A DNA stretch of 30,609 nt from Saccharofermentans sp. (lineage in GTDB: Bacteria > Bacillota_A > Clostridia > Saccharofermentanales > Saccharofermentanaceae). Shown here piece after piece: positions 7,907 through 16,198 of the stretch. The notes under the pieces were generated by a model. That model had not been told where the DNA came from. It made no database searches and worked only from the letters and a program-made list of their open reading frames with translations. Position 1 is the stretch's first letter. Each line of letters starts with the position of its first letter. Where the stretch lies: assembly GCA_024692105.1 (NCBI GenBank), contig JAILMZ010000103.1, forward strand, positions 1-30,609, written 5' to 3'. A program made the position numbers and the translations under genes.

Positions 7907-10900
7907 ATGTCTCTCTACTGGAAACTGATATTCAGATCGATAAAGGGAAGCCTGCCGAGGTTCCTCGCCATCTTTGCGATCATCTGTCTGGGCGTCGGTT
8001 TCTTCACGGGACTCAAGGCGACGACGCCTTCTTTCTACAAGACTGCCGAAGAGTACATAACGGACACAAACCTATACGATTTCAGGCTCATATCCACCAT
8101 CGGATTTGACGAAGACGACATAACGAGGCTCAAGGCTTCGACGGGCGCCGATGTATGCACGGGCTCAGTCTTCTGTGATGCCGTGGTCGGCATGAGCGGA
8201 GAGGAAGACCTGTTTACTGTAAGATTCCAGTCGATAACCGAAGGCGTCAACGAAGTGACGCTTACCGCAGGAAGGATGCCTTCCGCGCCTAACGAGATAC
8301 TGGGCGATGCGTTTATGATGGATGAGGAGTCGATCGGAACAGTTATAACCATTGCTCCCGAAAACAAGCCCGCAACGATAGACGAGATGTGTGAGGGCGA
8401 ATATGTGATCGTGGGACTTGCCAGATCACCTCTTTACATGAACTTCCAGCGCGGAACGACGAGCGTGGGGACGGGTAAGATCCAGCTGGTGTTTTTCGCG
8501 CAGGAAGAAGGATTTGATTTCGAGTACTACTCGGAGGTCTATCTTGGGTACAACAACTCGCCCGTGCCGTATTCGGACGAGTACGATGCGTGGGCCGATG
8601 CAAAGGCTGATGAACTTGAACCCGTTCTTGACCAGATAATAATGCAGCGCTTTAACGGCCTTCTCGAAGACGGTTACAGCGAGATAGAAGATGCGGAAAA
8701 TGAGTTCGACCAGGAGCAGCAGGATGCCAAGGATGAACTTGCGGATGCGAAGATAGAACTGGACGATGCCCTGAAGGAATTAGAGGACGGCCAGAAAGAA
8801 TACGATGACGGCGTGGCAGAGTTGGACGATGCCTGGAAAAAGCTTCAGGATGCGAAGTCCGAACTTACTTCCAACAGCGTTCTTCTGGGTGCGGCCAAGA
8901 GCAAGCTCGATTCCGCGAAAACACTCCTCGACAGCACCAAGGCAACTCTCGACGAGTCTGCAGGCCAGCTCGAGACATGGAAGCAGGGACTTGATCAGGC
9001 TCAGGCTGAGATCGATTCAGGCCTTGCACAGATGGGCATTACCGCAGACCAGCTCCCCGGTCAGATAGATACTCTCAACGCATCCATCGAGATGGTGGAA
9101 GCGCAGATCCTGCAGCTCAAGCAGTACGAGGAAGCGGGCATGGATGTTACGACCGAGATGAGCCAGGCAAACATCAATCTTGCTCAGCTCGACGCAATGC
9201 TCGAAGCGTGCAATCAGATGGCTTCCGGCATGGCAGAACTCGAAGCGCAGAAAGCCGCTTACGAGGATGCAAAAGCGCAGTATGATGCGGGACTCGAACA
9301 GTACAACGCAGGCTATGCGGAATACCAGGCAGGCCTTGCGGATTATGAAGCCGGACTTGCACTCTATAACGACGGAATGGATAAATACAACCAGGGCCTT
9401 GCAGACTACTACGAGGGCAAGGACAAGCTCGATGAAGCTGCCGAGGAACTCGAAGACGGCTGGGCAGAATACTACGACGGCTTAGATAAATATAACTACG
9501 GCATGAGCGCTCTGAACTCGGAGGCGATGATACAGGCAAGCCTTCAGATAGACAGTGCGTACACGCTCATCGAAGCGGTAAAGGAACCTGACACATACGT
9601 GCTCGGAAGAGACACGAATGTCGGTTATGTCTGCTTTGACAACGATGCCCAGATCGTAGACGGAGTCGCATCCGTGTTCCCGGTGTTCTTCTTCATGATC
9701 GCGGCGCTGGTATGCTCCACCACGATGAGCAGGATGGTCGGCGATGAACGCAACCTGATAGGCACGATGCGCGGTTTGGGTTACACGGAATTTGCGATCG
9801 TAATGAAGTATGTCATCTACTCCGGCAGTGCTGCCGTCCTCGGATGCGTATCGGGCTATCTCGGAGGCATCAAACTGTTCCCGTGGGTCATCTGGGAAGT
9901 GTACAGGATGATGTACGGTTTCGCCGATGTCTCGTTCAGGAGCAGCACGCTGATGTTCGTCATAGCGTTCGCATTGTCTTTGCTCTGCACGGTTGGCGTG
10001 ACGGTCATGACCTGCATGTCCGAGCTTACCGGAATGCCCGCGGAACTCATAAGACCGAAAGCACCGCCCCCGGGCAAGAGGATACTTCTCGAGAGGATCG
10101 GATTCATCTGGGCGAAAATGCGTTTCCTGCACAAGGTATCCGCACGTAATGTCTTCCGCTTCAAGAGAAGGATGTTCATGATGATCGTCGGCATATCAGG
10201 TTGCACCGCGCTCCTCATTACGGCGTTCGGTCTTTACGATTCCATCTGCAATGTTGTAGGCGATCAGTACGACAACATACTCAAGTTCGATATAGACGTA
10301 ACCTTTGATGACAGTGCTTCAGAAGAAGATATCCGCGGTGCGGCGCAGTATGCTGATTCAAAGTACGGCATTGATTCCGTGTCGGGCATCATCATGGTCG
10401 AACGCGCCAAGAACGACGGCGGCGGATACATCAGAGATGTCAGCATGTTCATATCCGATGATGCTACGATGAACGACATCTTCGGTCTCCGCGATTACAA
10501 GACAAAAGAACTGATGCCCTGGCCTGCCGACGGCGAGGTGGCGGTAAGTTCCAAGATGGCAGAGAAGAACAACCTCAAGGTCGGAGATACCATCAAGATC
10601 CTCGTGGGAGACGATGAGACACCGGTGAACTTTAAGGTCGGAGAGATATTCACCAACTACACATATCACTATGTCATGATGACGCCTGCGACTTTTACGG
10701 AAGCAACGGGGAAGACCTACCAGCCTAAGGAACTTCTCATCATGTTCGGAGATGATGTCACCGTATCGCCGTACGACTACGCAAACTACATCGCCGGCAA
10801 ATACGATGTCACGACATGGTCGGCATCCATTGACTCACGCCTCAGCTTCTCGAACACGATGGAGAGGATGAACTACATTATCGTTCTCGTCGTATGCTGT

Positions 10901-11269
10901 GCTGCGGCACTCGCGTTCATCGTGCTGTTCAACCTTAACAACATCAACATTACGGAACGTATAAGGGAGATCGCAACGCTCAAGGTCATGGGCTTCTACA
11001 GGAACGAGACAGGCGCATACGTCACGCGCGAAAACCTCATTCTCGTCCTCATGGGATACCTCGTGGGAATACCTTTGGGTTTTGCACTGCACAGATTTGT
11101 CATGGCGCAGATCGAGATGGACATCGTAACGTACGATGTCAGGATCGCCTGGCCGAGTTTCTTCTATGCACTGGGACTTGTACTGCTGTTCTCATTCATC
11201 GTCGATCTCATCATGAGAGGCAAGATCGAAAAGATCGACATGACGGAATCCCTTAAGAGTATTGAGTAA
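7907..11269 (+). CDS. FtsX-like ABC permease with long extracytoplasmic coiled coil
   Basis: 1120 residues with two FtsX-like permease modules. Visible membrane segments: about 19-39; then three at about 590-611, 635-655 and 682-703; a fifth at about 755-775; and three at the C-terminus, about 988-1012, 1043-1064 and 1085-1103. Between the first and second segments lies a large extracytoplasmic domain of over 500 residues. Its second half (about 262-538) is predicted coiled coil, including 11 consecutive heptads (459-535) of the form Y-x-x-G-x-x-x. The region between segments five and six (about 780-985) looks like a MacB-type periplasmic core. The protein presumably couples ATP hydrolysis by the neighbouring ATPase to a conformational change outside the cell. 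The substrate or partner is unknown; the upstream secreted transglutaminase-like protein is a contextual candidate. No recognised name. Confidence 0.9.
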   Translation: MSLYWKLIFRSIKGSLPRFLAIFAIICLGVGFFTGLKATTPSFYKTAEEYITDTNLYDFRLISTIGFDEDDITRLKASTGADVCTGSVFCDAVVGMSGEEDLFTVRFQSITEGVNEVTLTAGRMPSAPNEILGDAFMMDEESIGTVITIAPENKPATIDEMCEGEYVIVGLARSPLYMNFQRGTTSVGTGKIQLVFFAQEEGFDFEYYSEVYLGYNNSPVPYSDEYDAWADAKADELEPVLDQIIMQRFNGLLEDGYSEIEDAENEFDQEQQDAKDELADAKIELDDALKELEDGQKEYDDGVAELDDAWKKLQDAKSELTSNSVLLGAAKSKLDSAKTLLDSTKATLDESAGQLETWKQGLDQAQAEIDSGLAQMGITADQLPGQIDTLNASIEMVEAQILQLKQYEEAGMDVTTEMSQANINLAQLDAMLEACNQMASGMAELEAQKAAYEDAKAQYDAGLEQYNAGYAEYQAGLADYEAGLALYNDGMDKYNQGLADYYEGKDKLDEAAEELEDGWAEYYDGLDKYNYGMSALNSEAMIQASLQIDSAYTLIEAVKEPDTYVLGRDTNVGYVCFDNDAQIVDGVASVFPVFFFMIAALVCSTTMSRMVGDERNLIGTMRGLGYTEFAIVMKYVIYSGSAAVLGCVSGYLGGIKLFPWVIWEVYRMMYGFADVSFRSSTLMFVIAFALSLLCTVGVTVMTCMSELTGMPAELIRPKAPPPGKRILLERIGFIWAKMRFLHKVSARNVFRFKRRMFMMIVGISGCTALLITAFGLYDSICNVVGDQYDNILKFDIDVTFDDSASEEDIRGAAQYADSKYGIDSVSGIIMVERAKNDGGGYIRDVSMFISDDATMNDIFGLRDYKTKELMPWPADGEVAVSSKMAEKNNLKVGDTIKILVGDDETPVNFKVGEIFTNYTYHYVMMTPATFTEATGKTYQPKELLIMFGDDVTVSPYDYANYIAGKYDVTTWSASIDSRLSFSNTMERMNYIIVLVVCCAAALAFIVLFNLNNINITERIREIATLKVMGFYRNETGAYVTRENLILVLMGYLVGIPLGFALHRFVMAQIEMDIVTYDVRIAWPSFFYALGLVLLFSFIVDLIMRGKIEKIDMTESLKSIE
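9281..9511 (+). repeat. 21-bp/7-residue in-frame heptad repeats
   Basis: Eleven uninterrupted units of 21 bp inside the permease gene encode heptads such as YDAGLEQ, YNAGYAE, YQAGLAD, YEAGLAL, YNDGMDK and YNQGLAD. The protein periodicity is strict while the codons differ, so it is maintained at protein level. This is a coiled-coil stalk, not a recent DNA duplication. Confidence 0.8.
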
Positions 11270-11270
11270 C

Positions 11271-11375
11271 TAATACCTGAGATTAAGACCTCTCCGAGCG
11301 GACTTCCGCACAAGCAAAGCGCGGAGGACTAAAGCGAGGAGACGGGCTTAATCGAATAGTTTCGAGCAAGTATTA
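11271..11375. repeat. Structured intergenic element, copy 2 (convergent junction)
   Basis: Nested inverted repeats: TAATAC (11271-11276) with GTATTA (11370-11375), GATTAAG (11281-11287) with CTTAATC (11347-11353), and an inner TCCGC/GCGGA hairpin around 11304-11325. The core 11294-11338, read as reverse complement, aligns with 543-586 (blocks CTCGCTT, GTCCTC, TGCGGAA and CGCTCG all match in order). The outer arm overlaps the stop codon of the AraC-type gene. It separates the convergent permease and regulator genes and may terminate both transcripts. Confidence 0.55.
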
Positions 11376-12122
11376 AGATTCGCCATTCATCCACGTCTGA
11401 TGGTAATACTTGCGGCGGTATTCTTCCGGCGTCATACCCGTAGTCTTCTTGAATACCTGAATAAAGTGTGACTGCGAAGAGAATCCGAGGTAGTTTGCGA
11501 TGGAAAGGGAAGACTCGTCGAGGTGCCTGAGCATGTTGCAGGCAACGTCTATCTTCTGGTTCCTGATATAACGGCTCAGGGTAATTCCCATCTCCTGCTT
11601 GAAGAGCTTGGACAGATAACTCGAATTAAGGGACAGAGCATCTGCGATCGATTCGACAGTGAGGCTCTCCTGGATGTGTGATCTGATGTAATCTATCGCC
11701 ATTACGATGTGACGGGATACGACCTTGTTCTTGCTCATCTCGTTCATCTTGCGGCAGTAGTGCCTGAGAAGAGTCATCTGCAGATCGATGATCTCGTTTT
11801 CGGATGTGGCATCGTCAATGAGTTCGATATAGATGTCGCTTAAAGTATATGCCGTGGAGATCTCCATGCCGGACTCGATGCAGAAACGCGATACGAGCGC
11901 TGCGAGGATGGTGGCATGGTACTTGCGGTTCTGAAGTTCGTTTGAGCTGAGACGGCCAAGTTTTATTTTTTGGCCGAATCCCTTGAGTCTGTCTTCCAGT
12001 TCCTTGGTATTGCCGCTGGCAACGATCTCATAGAAATTGATCTCTCTGTTATATGATTCCTGGCGTGCGGTGGATTCACCGTCATCCATCAGTCTTCTCG
12101 CCAATTCTTTATCTACATTCAT
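11373..12122 (-). CDS. AraC-family transcriptional regulator
   Basis: The C-terminal 100 or so residues are a double helix-turn-helix of the AraC/XylS type: DYIRSHIQESLTVESIADAL, then YLSKLFKQEMG, and the second helix pair IANYLGFSSQSHFIQVFKKT-GMTPEEYRR. The N-terminal 145 residues are a largely helical region and not a recognisable cupin, as in many regulators of glycan genes in Clostridia; the ligand is unknown. I place the start at ATG 12122 (249 residues). A TTG at 12125, immediately upstream, has better spacing to GAGGGGG (12133-12139), so a one-codon longer protein is possible. It is divergent from the GH3 beta-glucosidase, which is its likely target together with itself. A minus-strand TATAAT lies at 12174-12169. 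Confidence 0.88.
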   Translation of the reverse strand: MNVDKELARRLMDDGESTARQESYNREINFYEIVASGNTKELEDRLKGFGQKIKLGRLSSNELQNRKYHATILAALVSRFCIESGMEISTAYTLSDIYIELIDDATSENEIIDLQMTLLRHYCRKMNEMSKNKVVSRHIVMAIDYIRSHIQESLTVESIADALSLNSSYLSKLFKQEMGITLSRYIRNQKIDVACNMLRHLDESSLSIANYLGFSSQSHFIQVFKKTTGMTPEEYRRKYYHQTWMNGES

Positions 12123-12168
12123 CAAGTGTTATCCCCCTCAACCGGTTTTACTGACAATTCCTACAACA

Positions 12169-12174
12169 ATTATA
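12169..12174 (-). promoter_or_regulatory. -10 box of the AraC-type gene
   Basis: A perfect TATAAT on the minus strand lies about 47 nt before the regulator's start codon, with GAGGGGG in between. The -35 region is not consensus. It sits in the AT-rich divergent region shared with the GH3 gene. Confidence 0.45.
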
Positions 12175-12198
12175 TCGTTTTTTTGATATATGGGAAAA

Positions 12199-12228
12199 TT
12201 GTTTGAGAATATTTATTTTTGCAAACAA
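12199..12228. promoter_or_regulatory. Inverted repeat, candidate operator for araC/GH3
   Basis: TTGTTTG (12199-12205) and CAAACAA (12222-12228) form a perfect inverted repeat with a 16-nt AT-rich spacer between the divergent regulator and beta-glucosidase genes. A further TTGTTT is at 12240-12245. Position and symmetry suit a regulator site. AraC proteins more often use direct repeats, so the factor is uncertain. Confidence 0.4.
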
Positions 12229-12284
12229 AATCTAAAAACTTGTTTTATTATAAGGTAAACACAATATAATGGAGGATTCTCGAG

Positions 12285-14858
12285 ATGGCATTTAAGGCAC
12301 CTACCTCAAACGAAATCACCCCCAGAGAGATGAACAACATGAATCTGGTAAAAGAGCTTGCTGCCGAGTGCGCAGTGCTCCTCGAGAATGACGGAACGCT
12401 TCCGTTAAGGGAAGTGGGCAAGATCGCCCTCTTCGGCAACGGCGCACGCCACACGGTAACAGGCGGCACGGGTTCCGGTGAAGTCAATTCCAGATATGTA
12501 GTATCAGTAAGTTATGCCCTTGAAGAGGCAGGTTTTGAGATCACGACAGGCAGCTGGCTCGAAAGATACGAGCAGCAGCTCGGCGCATACACGGCAGAGT
12601 ACAAGGAGCGCGTGGCAGAATACGCACGTGAGAACAACGTTGCCCTGGCAAATGCGTATTTCGAGAACAGTTTCGGCACGCCGCCCCTTCCGAGGATCGA
12701 AGAAAGTGATGTCGATCCTTCCGCGACGACGGCGATCTATGTCCTCGCGAGAGACTCGGGCGAAGGCGCAGACCGCAAGCCCGAGGCAGGCGATTACTAC
12801 CTCTCGGAAGACGAACTTTACAATATCGATTTCATAAGAGAACACTACGAGAAGGTCATCGTCCTTCTTAACGTCGGCGGCATAATCGACATGAAGGAAC
12901 TGAAGAGCAGAAGGGTCAACTCGATCCTCCTTATCTCCCAGACAGGCAACCTCGGCGGTTACGTCGCAGTCAACCTTCTTACGGGCAAGAGCAATCCTTC
13001 CGGCAAACTCACCGATACATGGGCAAAGGACTTCGAGGACTATCCTTCTAGCGAAGACTTTACGAGCGGCGATGTGGATGACAAGTTCTACAAGGAAGGA
13101 ATCTATGTAGGCTACAGATATTTCGATTCGTTCGGCATCGCACCTATCTATCCGTTCGGTTACGGCAAGTCATACACGACTTTTGACATGGCGGTCGAGT
13201 CTTGCGAGATCGCAGGCGACCTGTTCACGGTCAACGTCCGGGTTACCAACACGGGTGCGGAGTTCGCAGGCAAGCAGATCGTGCAGGTCTACTACTCGGC
13301 ACCTGAAGGAAGGATCGACAGGCCTTACCAGGAACTCATCGCGTTCGCGAAATCATCCCTGCTCGAACCCGGTGCATCCGAGACACTGAAGATCTCGTTC
13401 AAGCCTTCGGACATGACATGCTACGATCCCATCACGACCTCCAAGGTGCTCGAGGCAGGCGACTATCTCATCAGAGTCGGAACGAGCTCACGCGAGACAA
13501 AGATCTGTGCGGTCATCAGAGTGGCTGAGGAGATCGCAGTCGAGAGACTGAACAACAATTTCCCTGACAACATGGAATACAGATTCGACGATATGACGAA
13601 TCCCGGAACCGGCAAGGAGATGAGAGCAAACCTCGACGGAAGACAGCTTGCCGAGGCGCAGGTATTCGAACTCGAGGGAAGATACGTCAGAAGAAAGACC
13701 GTCCGTTACAGCGGCGTTAAGGAAGAATACAACGATACAAGCTTTGACGATGACTATACGATCAGAGGCGTCATCGGACGTCACTGCGGCATGAGCCAGC
13801 TCGTATCCAAGCTCACAGTCGAGGAGATGGCTGATATCTGCGTCGGCAAATACAGCGTTAACATCGAGAGCGGCGTCGTATTCTCAGCTTCTTCAAGAGT
13901 GCCCGGTGCCGCATCCGAGACATGCGACAAGTATGCGGTCAAGAGAGGCATCGAGCCCATCATAATGGCTGACGGCCCTGCTGGCCTAAGGCTCCAGCCG
14001 CACTTCAAGGCTACCCGCGAGACGGAAGATGAGGATGAGAAACTCCTGCCCGGCGGCGAAGTCTTCGGCATGATCAATAATCCGTTCCCGGAAGAGACTC
14101 CGGCTGATGCCATCGATTACTACCAGTACTGCACGGCGATCCCGATCGCTACGGCTCTTGCACAGACCTGGAATCTGGATCTGATCGAAAAGCTCGGAAA
14201 GATGGTCGGAACAGAGATGGAAGCTTTCGGCGTGCACCTCTGGCTTGCACCCGGCATGAACATCCACAGGAACCCCCTGTGCGGAAGGAATTTCGAGTAC
14301 TATTCAGAAGATCCTGTCCTGACGGGACTCTGCGCTGCCGCTGACACTAAGGGCGTGCAGTCCGTCGAGGGAAGAGGCGTTACGATCAAGCATTTCGCGT
14401 GCAACAACTGTGAGACCAACAGGATGTTCAGCAATTCCCATGTGTCCGAGAGAGCGTTGAGGGACATGTACCTCAAGGGATTTGAGATCTGCGTCAAGGC
14501 AGAGCAGCCCTGGGCCATCATGGCTTCCTACAACCTCATCAACGGTACGCATGCCGCAAACAGCTACGAACTGCTGACGAGCGTCCTCAGAGACGAGTGG
14601 GATTTCGAGGGCGTAGCTATGACCGACTGGTACTCGTCTTTTGCCGATGTTGACTTCCTCGGATACACCAAACCGATCTACAAATATCCGACCGCAGCTT
14701 CACGAACTTGTGTATATGCGGGCTGCGATCTGCAAATGCCTGGTTGTCCCGCCAACGTCAGTGATATAATTGATGCGGTCAGAGACAACAAGATATCCAA
14801 GGCCGACCTTCAGGGTTGTGTCATGAATATCCTTAGACTCTGCATTAAATGCGTCTAA
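12285..14858 (+). CDS. Glycoside hydrolase family 3, domain-permuted beta-glucosidase
   Basis: 857 residues with the two GH3 domains in reversed order. Residues about 20-300 are the C-terminal-type alpha/beta sandwich (GTGSGEVN, RDSGEGADRK, PFGYGKSYTTF), about 305-415 a fibronectin III-like domain, and about 505-850 the catalytic TIM-barrel-type domain (MADGPAGLR, APGMNIHRNPLCGRNFEYYSEDP, KHFACNN, VAMTDWYSS). Asp781 in TDW is the expected nucleophile and Glu160 in SGEGADR the expected acid/base. The same permuted order is known from rumen beta-glucosidases of Butyrivibrio and Ruminococcus albus. There is no signal peptide, so it probably cleaves imported beta-glucosides or cello-oligosaccharides in the cytoplasm; exact specificity cannot be read. 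The ATG has GGAGGA 8 nt upstream. An AraC-type regulator is divergent, and the next gene starts 17 bp downstream. Confidence 0.93.
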   Translation: MAFKAPTSNEITPREMNNMNLVKELAAECAVLLENDGTLPLREVGKIALFGNGARHTVTGGTGSGEVNSRYVVSVSYALEEAGFEITTGSWLERYEQQLGAYTAEYKERVAEYARENNVALANAYFENSFGTPPLPRIEESDVDPSATTAIYVLARDSGEGADRKPEAGDYYLSEDELYNIDFIREHYEKVIVLLNVGGIIDMKELKSRRVNSILLISQTGNLGGYVAVNLLTGKSNPSGKLTDTWAKDFEDYPSSEDFTSGDVDDKFYKEGIYVGYRYFDSFGIAPIYPFGYGKSYTTFDMAVESCEIAGDLFTVNVRVTNTGAEFAGKQIVQVYYSAPEGRIDRPYQELIAFAKSSLLEPGASETLKISFKPSDMTCYDPITTSKVLEAGDYLIRVGTSSRETKICAVIRVAEEIAVERLNNNFPDNMEYRFDDMTNPGTGKEMRANLDGRQLAEAQVFELEGRYVRRKTVRYSGVKEEYNDTSFDDDYTIRGVIGRHCGMSQLVSKLTVEEMADICVGKYSVNIESGVVFSASSRVPGAASETCDKYAVKRGIEPIIMADGPAGLRLQPHFKATRETEDEDEKLLPGGEVFGMINNPFPEETPADAIDYYQYCTAIPIATALAQTWNLDLIEKLGKMVGTEMEAFGVHLWLAPGMNIHRNPLCGRNFEYYSEDPVLTGLCAAADTKGVQSVEGRGVTIKHFACNNCETNRMFSNSHVSERALRDMYLKGFEICVKAEQPWAIMASYNLINGTHAANSYELLTSVLRDEWDFEGVAMTDWYSSFADVDFLGYTKPIYKYPTAASRTCVYAGCDLQMPGCPANVSDIIDAVRDNKISKADLQGCVMNILRLCIKCV

Positions 14859-14875
14859 AGGAAACAAGGTTTTAA

Positions 14876-16198
14876 ATGTTCGAAGAATACGATTCTGAGA
14901 CCATGCTCGCGCGCTATGACAGGGACGCGAACACGGTCAAACTTGAATGGAAAAAGGAAGCTTCAGGCGACGATTACAGAACACCGTTGATGCATACGGC
15001 CGAGCTCATCAGGAAGCACGGCTGCGATACGATGATTATCGATGCCGGAAAGCTCGGCAAGGTTAACGACCCCGATAAGAACTGGAGTTCGAAGGTACTG
15101 CTTCCCGCACTGGTAAAGGCAGGCCTCGAAGAAGTCATATTCATTGGTGAAGATCCGGGCGGGAATTTCAAGGACAAGATAAAGGTCAAGACCGCAGCTT
15201 CGATGGAAGAGGCGGAAGATCTCCTCAAGAAGGAAGCTCATCCTTCCGCGGAAGTCTCTGCGATGAATAAGGAACAGGCCATCGAGTATCTCGGCCTCGA
15301 GAAGGGCGCCACAAAAGAAGAGATCGACGACAAGTTCTATCTCCTGGTAATGAGATACCGCAAGTCAAAGGACGAGGATGCCGAGCAGAAACTCGCAGAC
15401 CTGTCCTGCGCATACCACATCGCGAGCGGCAGGAAGGAAGAGGAAGAGCAGCGCGAGATCGCACACGAGCAGGCGAAGAAGTATTTCGGCAAGACATCCG
15501 AGGAATGGAAGACATTCTTCGGTTACAACTGGATCAAGTTTGTACTTGGTGCCGGCATACTGATCTTCGTTATCGGCCTCGTAAACTTCTTTGCAGGCAA
15601 CGACAATTCGTGCACGGTTATATCGTTCGGCAACTTCGGCCACAGCTCATCCTACATGACATCAGTCCTCGAACTCTACGGATACACCAACCCCTATGTC
15701 GCTTCGGTGGACTATGTCGTGCCGAACACGGAAGGCCAGGAGAACCAGGCTTATGCGGATCAGACACTCGCAGCGTTCTTATCCGCTGACCCGAACGTCC
15801 TCATCACAGACGAGATGACATACGTCTACTACTTCTCGCAGTTCGCGGATCTTGCCGACGTCTATGAGATCATGCAGGAAGAACTTCCGCAGTCGACACT
15901 CGACATGCTCACGCCCGTTTACATGAGCGAGCTTGAGGCATACAACCTCACGAAAACATACTACGAGCAGATCTACGAAATCCAGGACTACGACAACGAG
16001 GTCGACGTCGACATGCTCTCTGACGTGCCCGTCCTGATCGGATTTGAGATAAAGGATGCGGATGTCATCGAGAAGTTAGGTTACGAGAACCGCTGGCAGA
16101 AGCAGCCGGCTACCTTGATCTTCGGAATCTATGCTAATACGTCTTCGATGGCAGACAGCACGCAGGTGCTGATAACGCTTCTGAAGGCTGCAGGTTAA
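14876..16198 (+). CDS. STAS-like / J-like / transmembrane protein of unknown function
   Basis: 440 residues with an unusual layout. Residues about 5-118 resemble a STAS/SpoIIAA-like or SEC14-like fold (MIIDAGKLGKVNDPDKNW, then LLPALVKAGLEEVIFIGE). Residues about 130-186 resemble a DnaJ J-domain (NKEQAIEYLGLEKGATKEEID, then LADLSCAYHIASG), but the HPD tripeptide needed to stimulate Hsp70 is absent: the loop reads YRKSKDED. A charged helix (about 186-212) leads to one transmembrane segment (about 219-240), followed by an acidic, Tyr-rich domain of 200 residues that should lie outside the cell. Domain assignments are by eye. AGGAAA precedes the ATG 17 bp after the GH3 stop, so it is likely in the GH3 transcript. 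Its TAA overlaps the stop of the convergent gene by 4 bp. No function is assigned. Confidence 0.8.
   Translation: MFEEYDSETMLARYDRDANTVKLEWKKEASGDDYRTPLMHTAELIRKHGCDTMIIDAGKLGKVNDPDKNWSSKVLLPALVKAGLEEVIFIGEDPGGNFKDKIKVKTAASMEEAEDLLKKEAHPSAEVSAMNKEQAIEYLGLEKGATKEEIDDKFYLLVMRYRKSKDEDAEQKLADLSCAYHIASGRKEEEEQREIAHEQAKKYFGKTSEEWKTFFGYNWIKFVLGAGILIFVIGLVNFFAGNDNSCTVISFGNFGHSSSYMTSVLELYGYTNPYVASVDYVVPNTEGQENQAYADQTLAAFLSADPNVLITDEMTYVYYFSQFADLADVYEIMQEELPQSTLDMLTPVYMSELEAYNLTKTYYEQIYEIQDYDNEVDVDMLSDVPVLIGFEIKDADVIEKLGYENRWQKQPATLIFGIYANTSSMADSTQVLITLLKAAG

Noticed and set aside
9281..9511. 21-bp periodicity as a CRISPR-like or tandem DNA repeat
   Set aside because: Units are contiguous, in frame and differ in codons; the conservation is at protein level as coiled-coil heptads.
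12265..12270. TATAAT just before the GH3 ribosome binding site as a promoter
   Set aside because: Transcription from it would begin inside or after GGAGGA, leaving the ribosome binding site untranscribed, so it is probably not the -10 in use.
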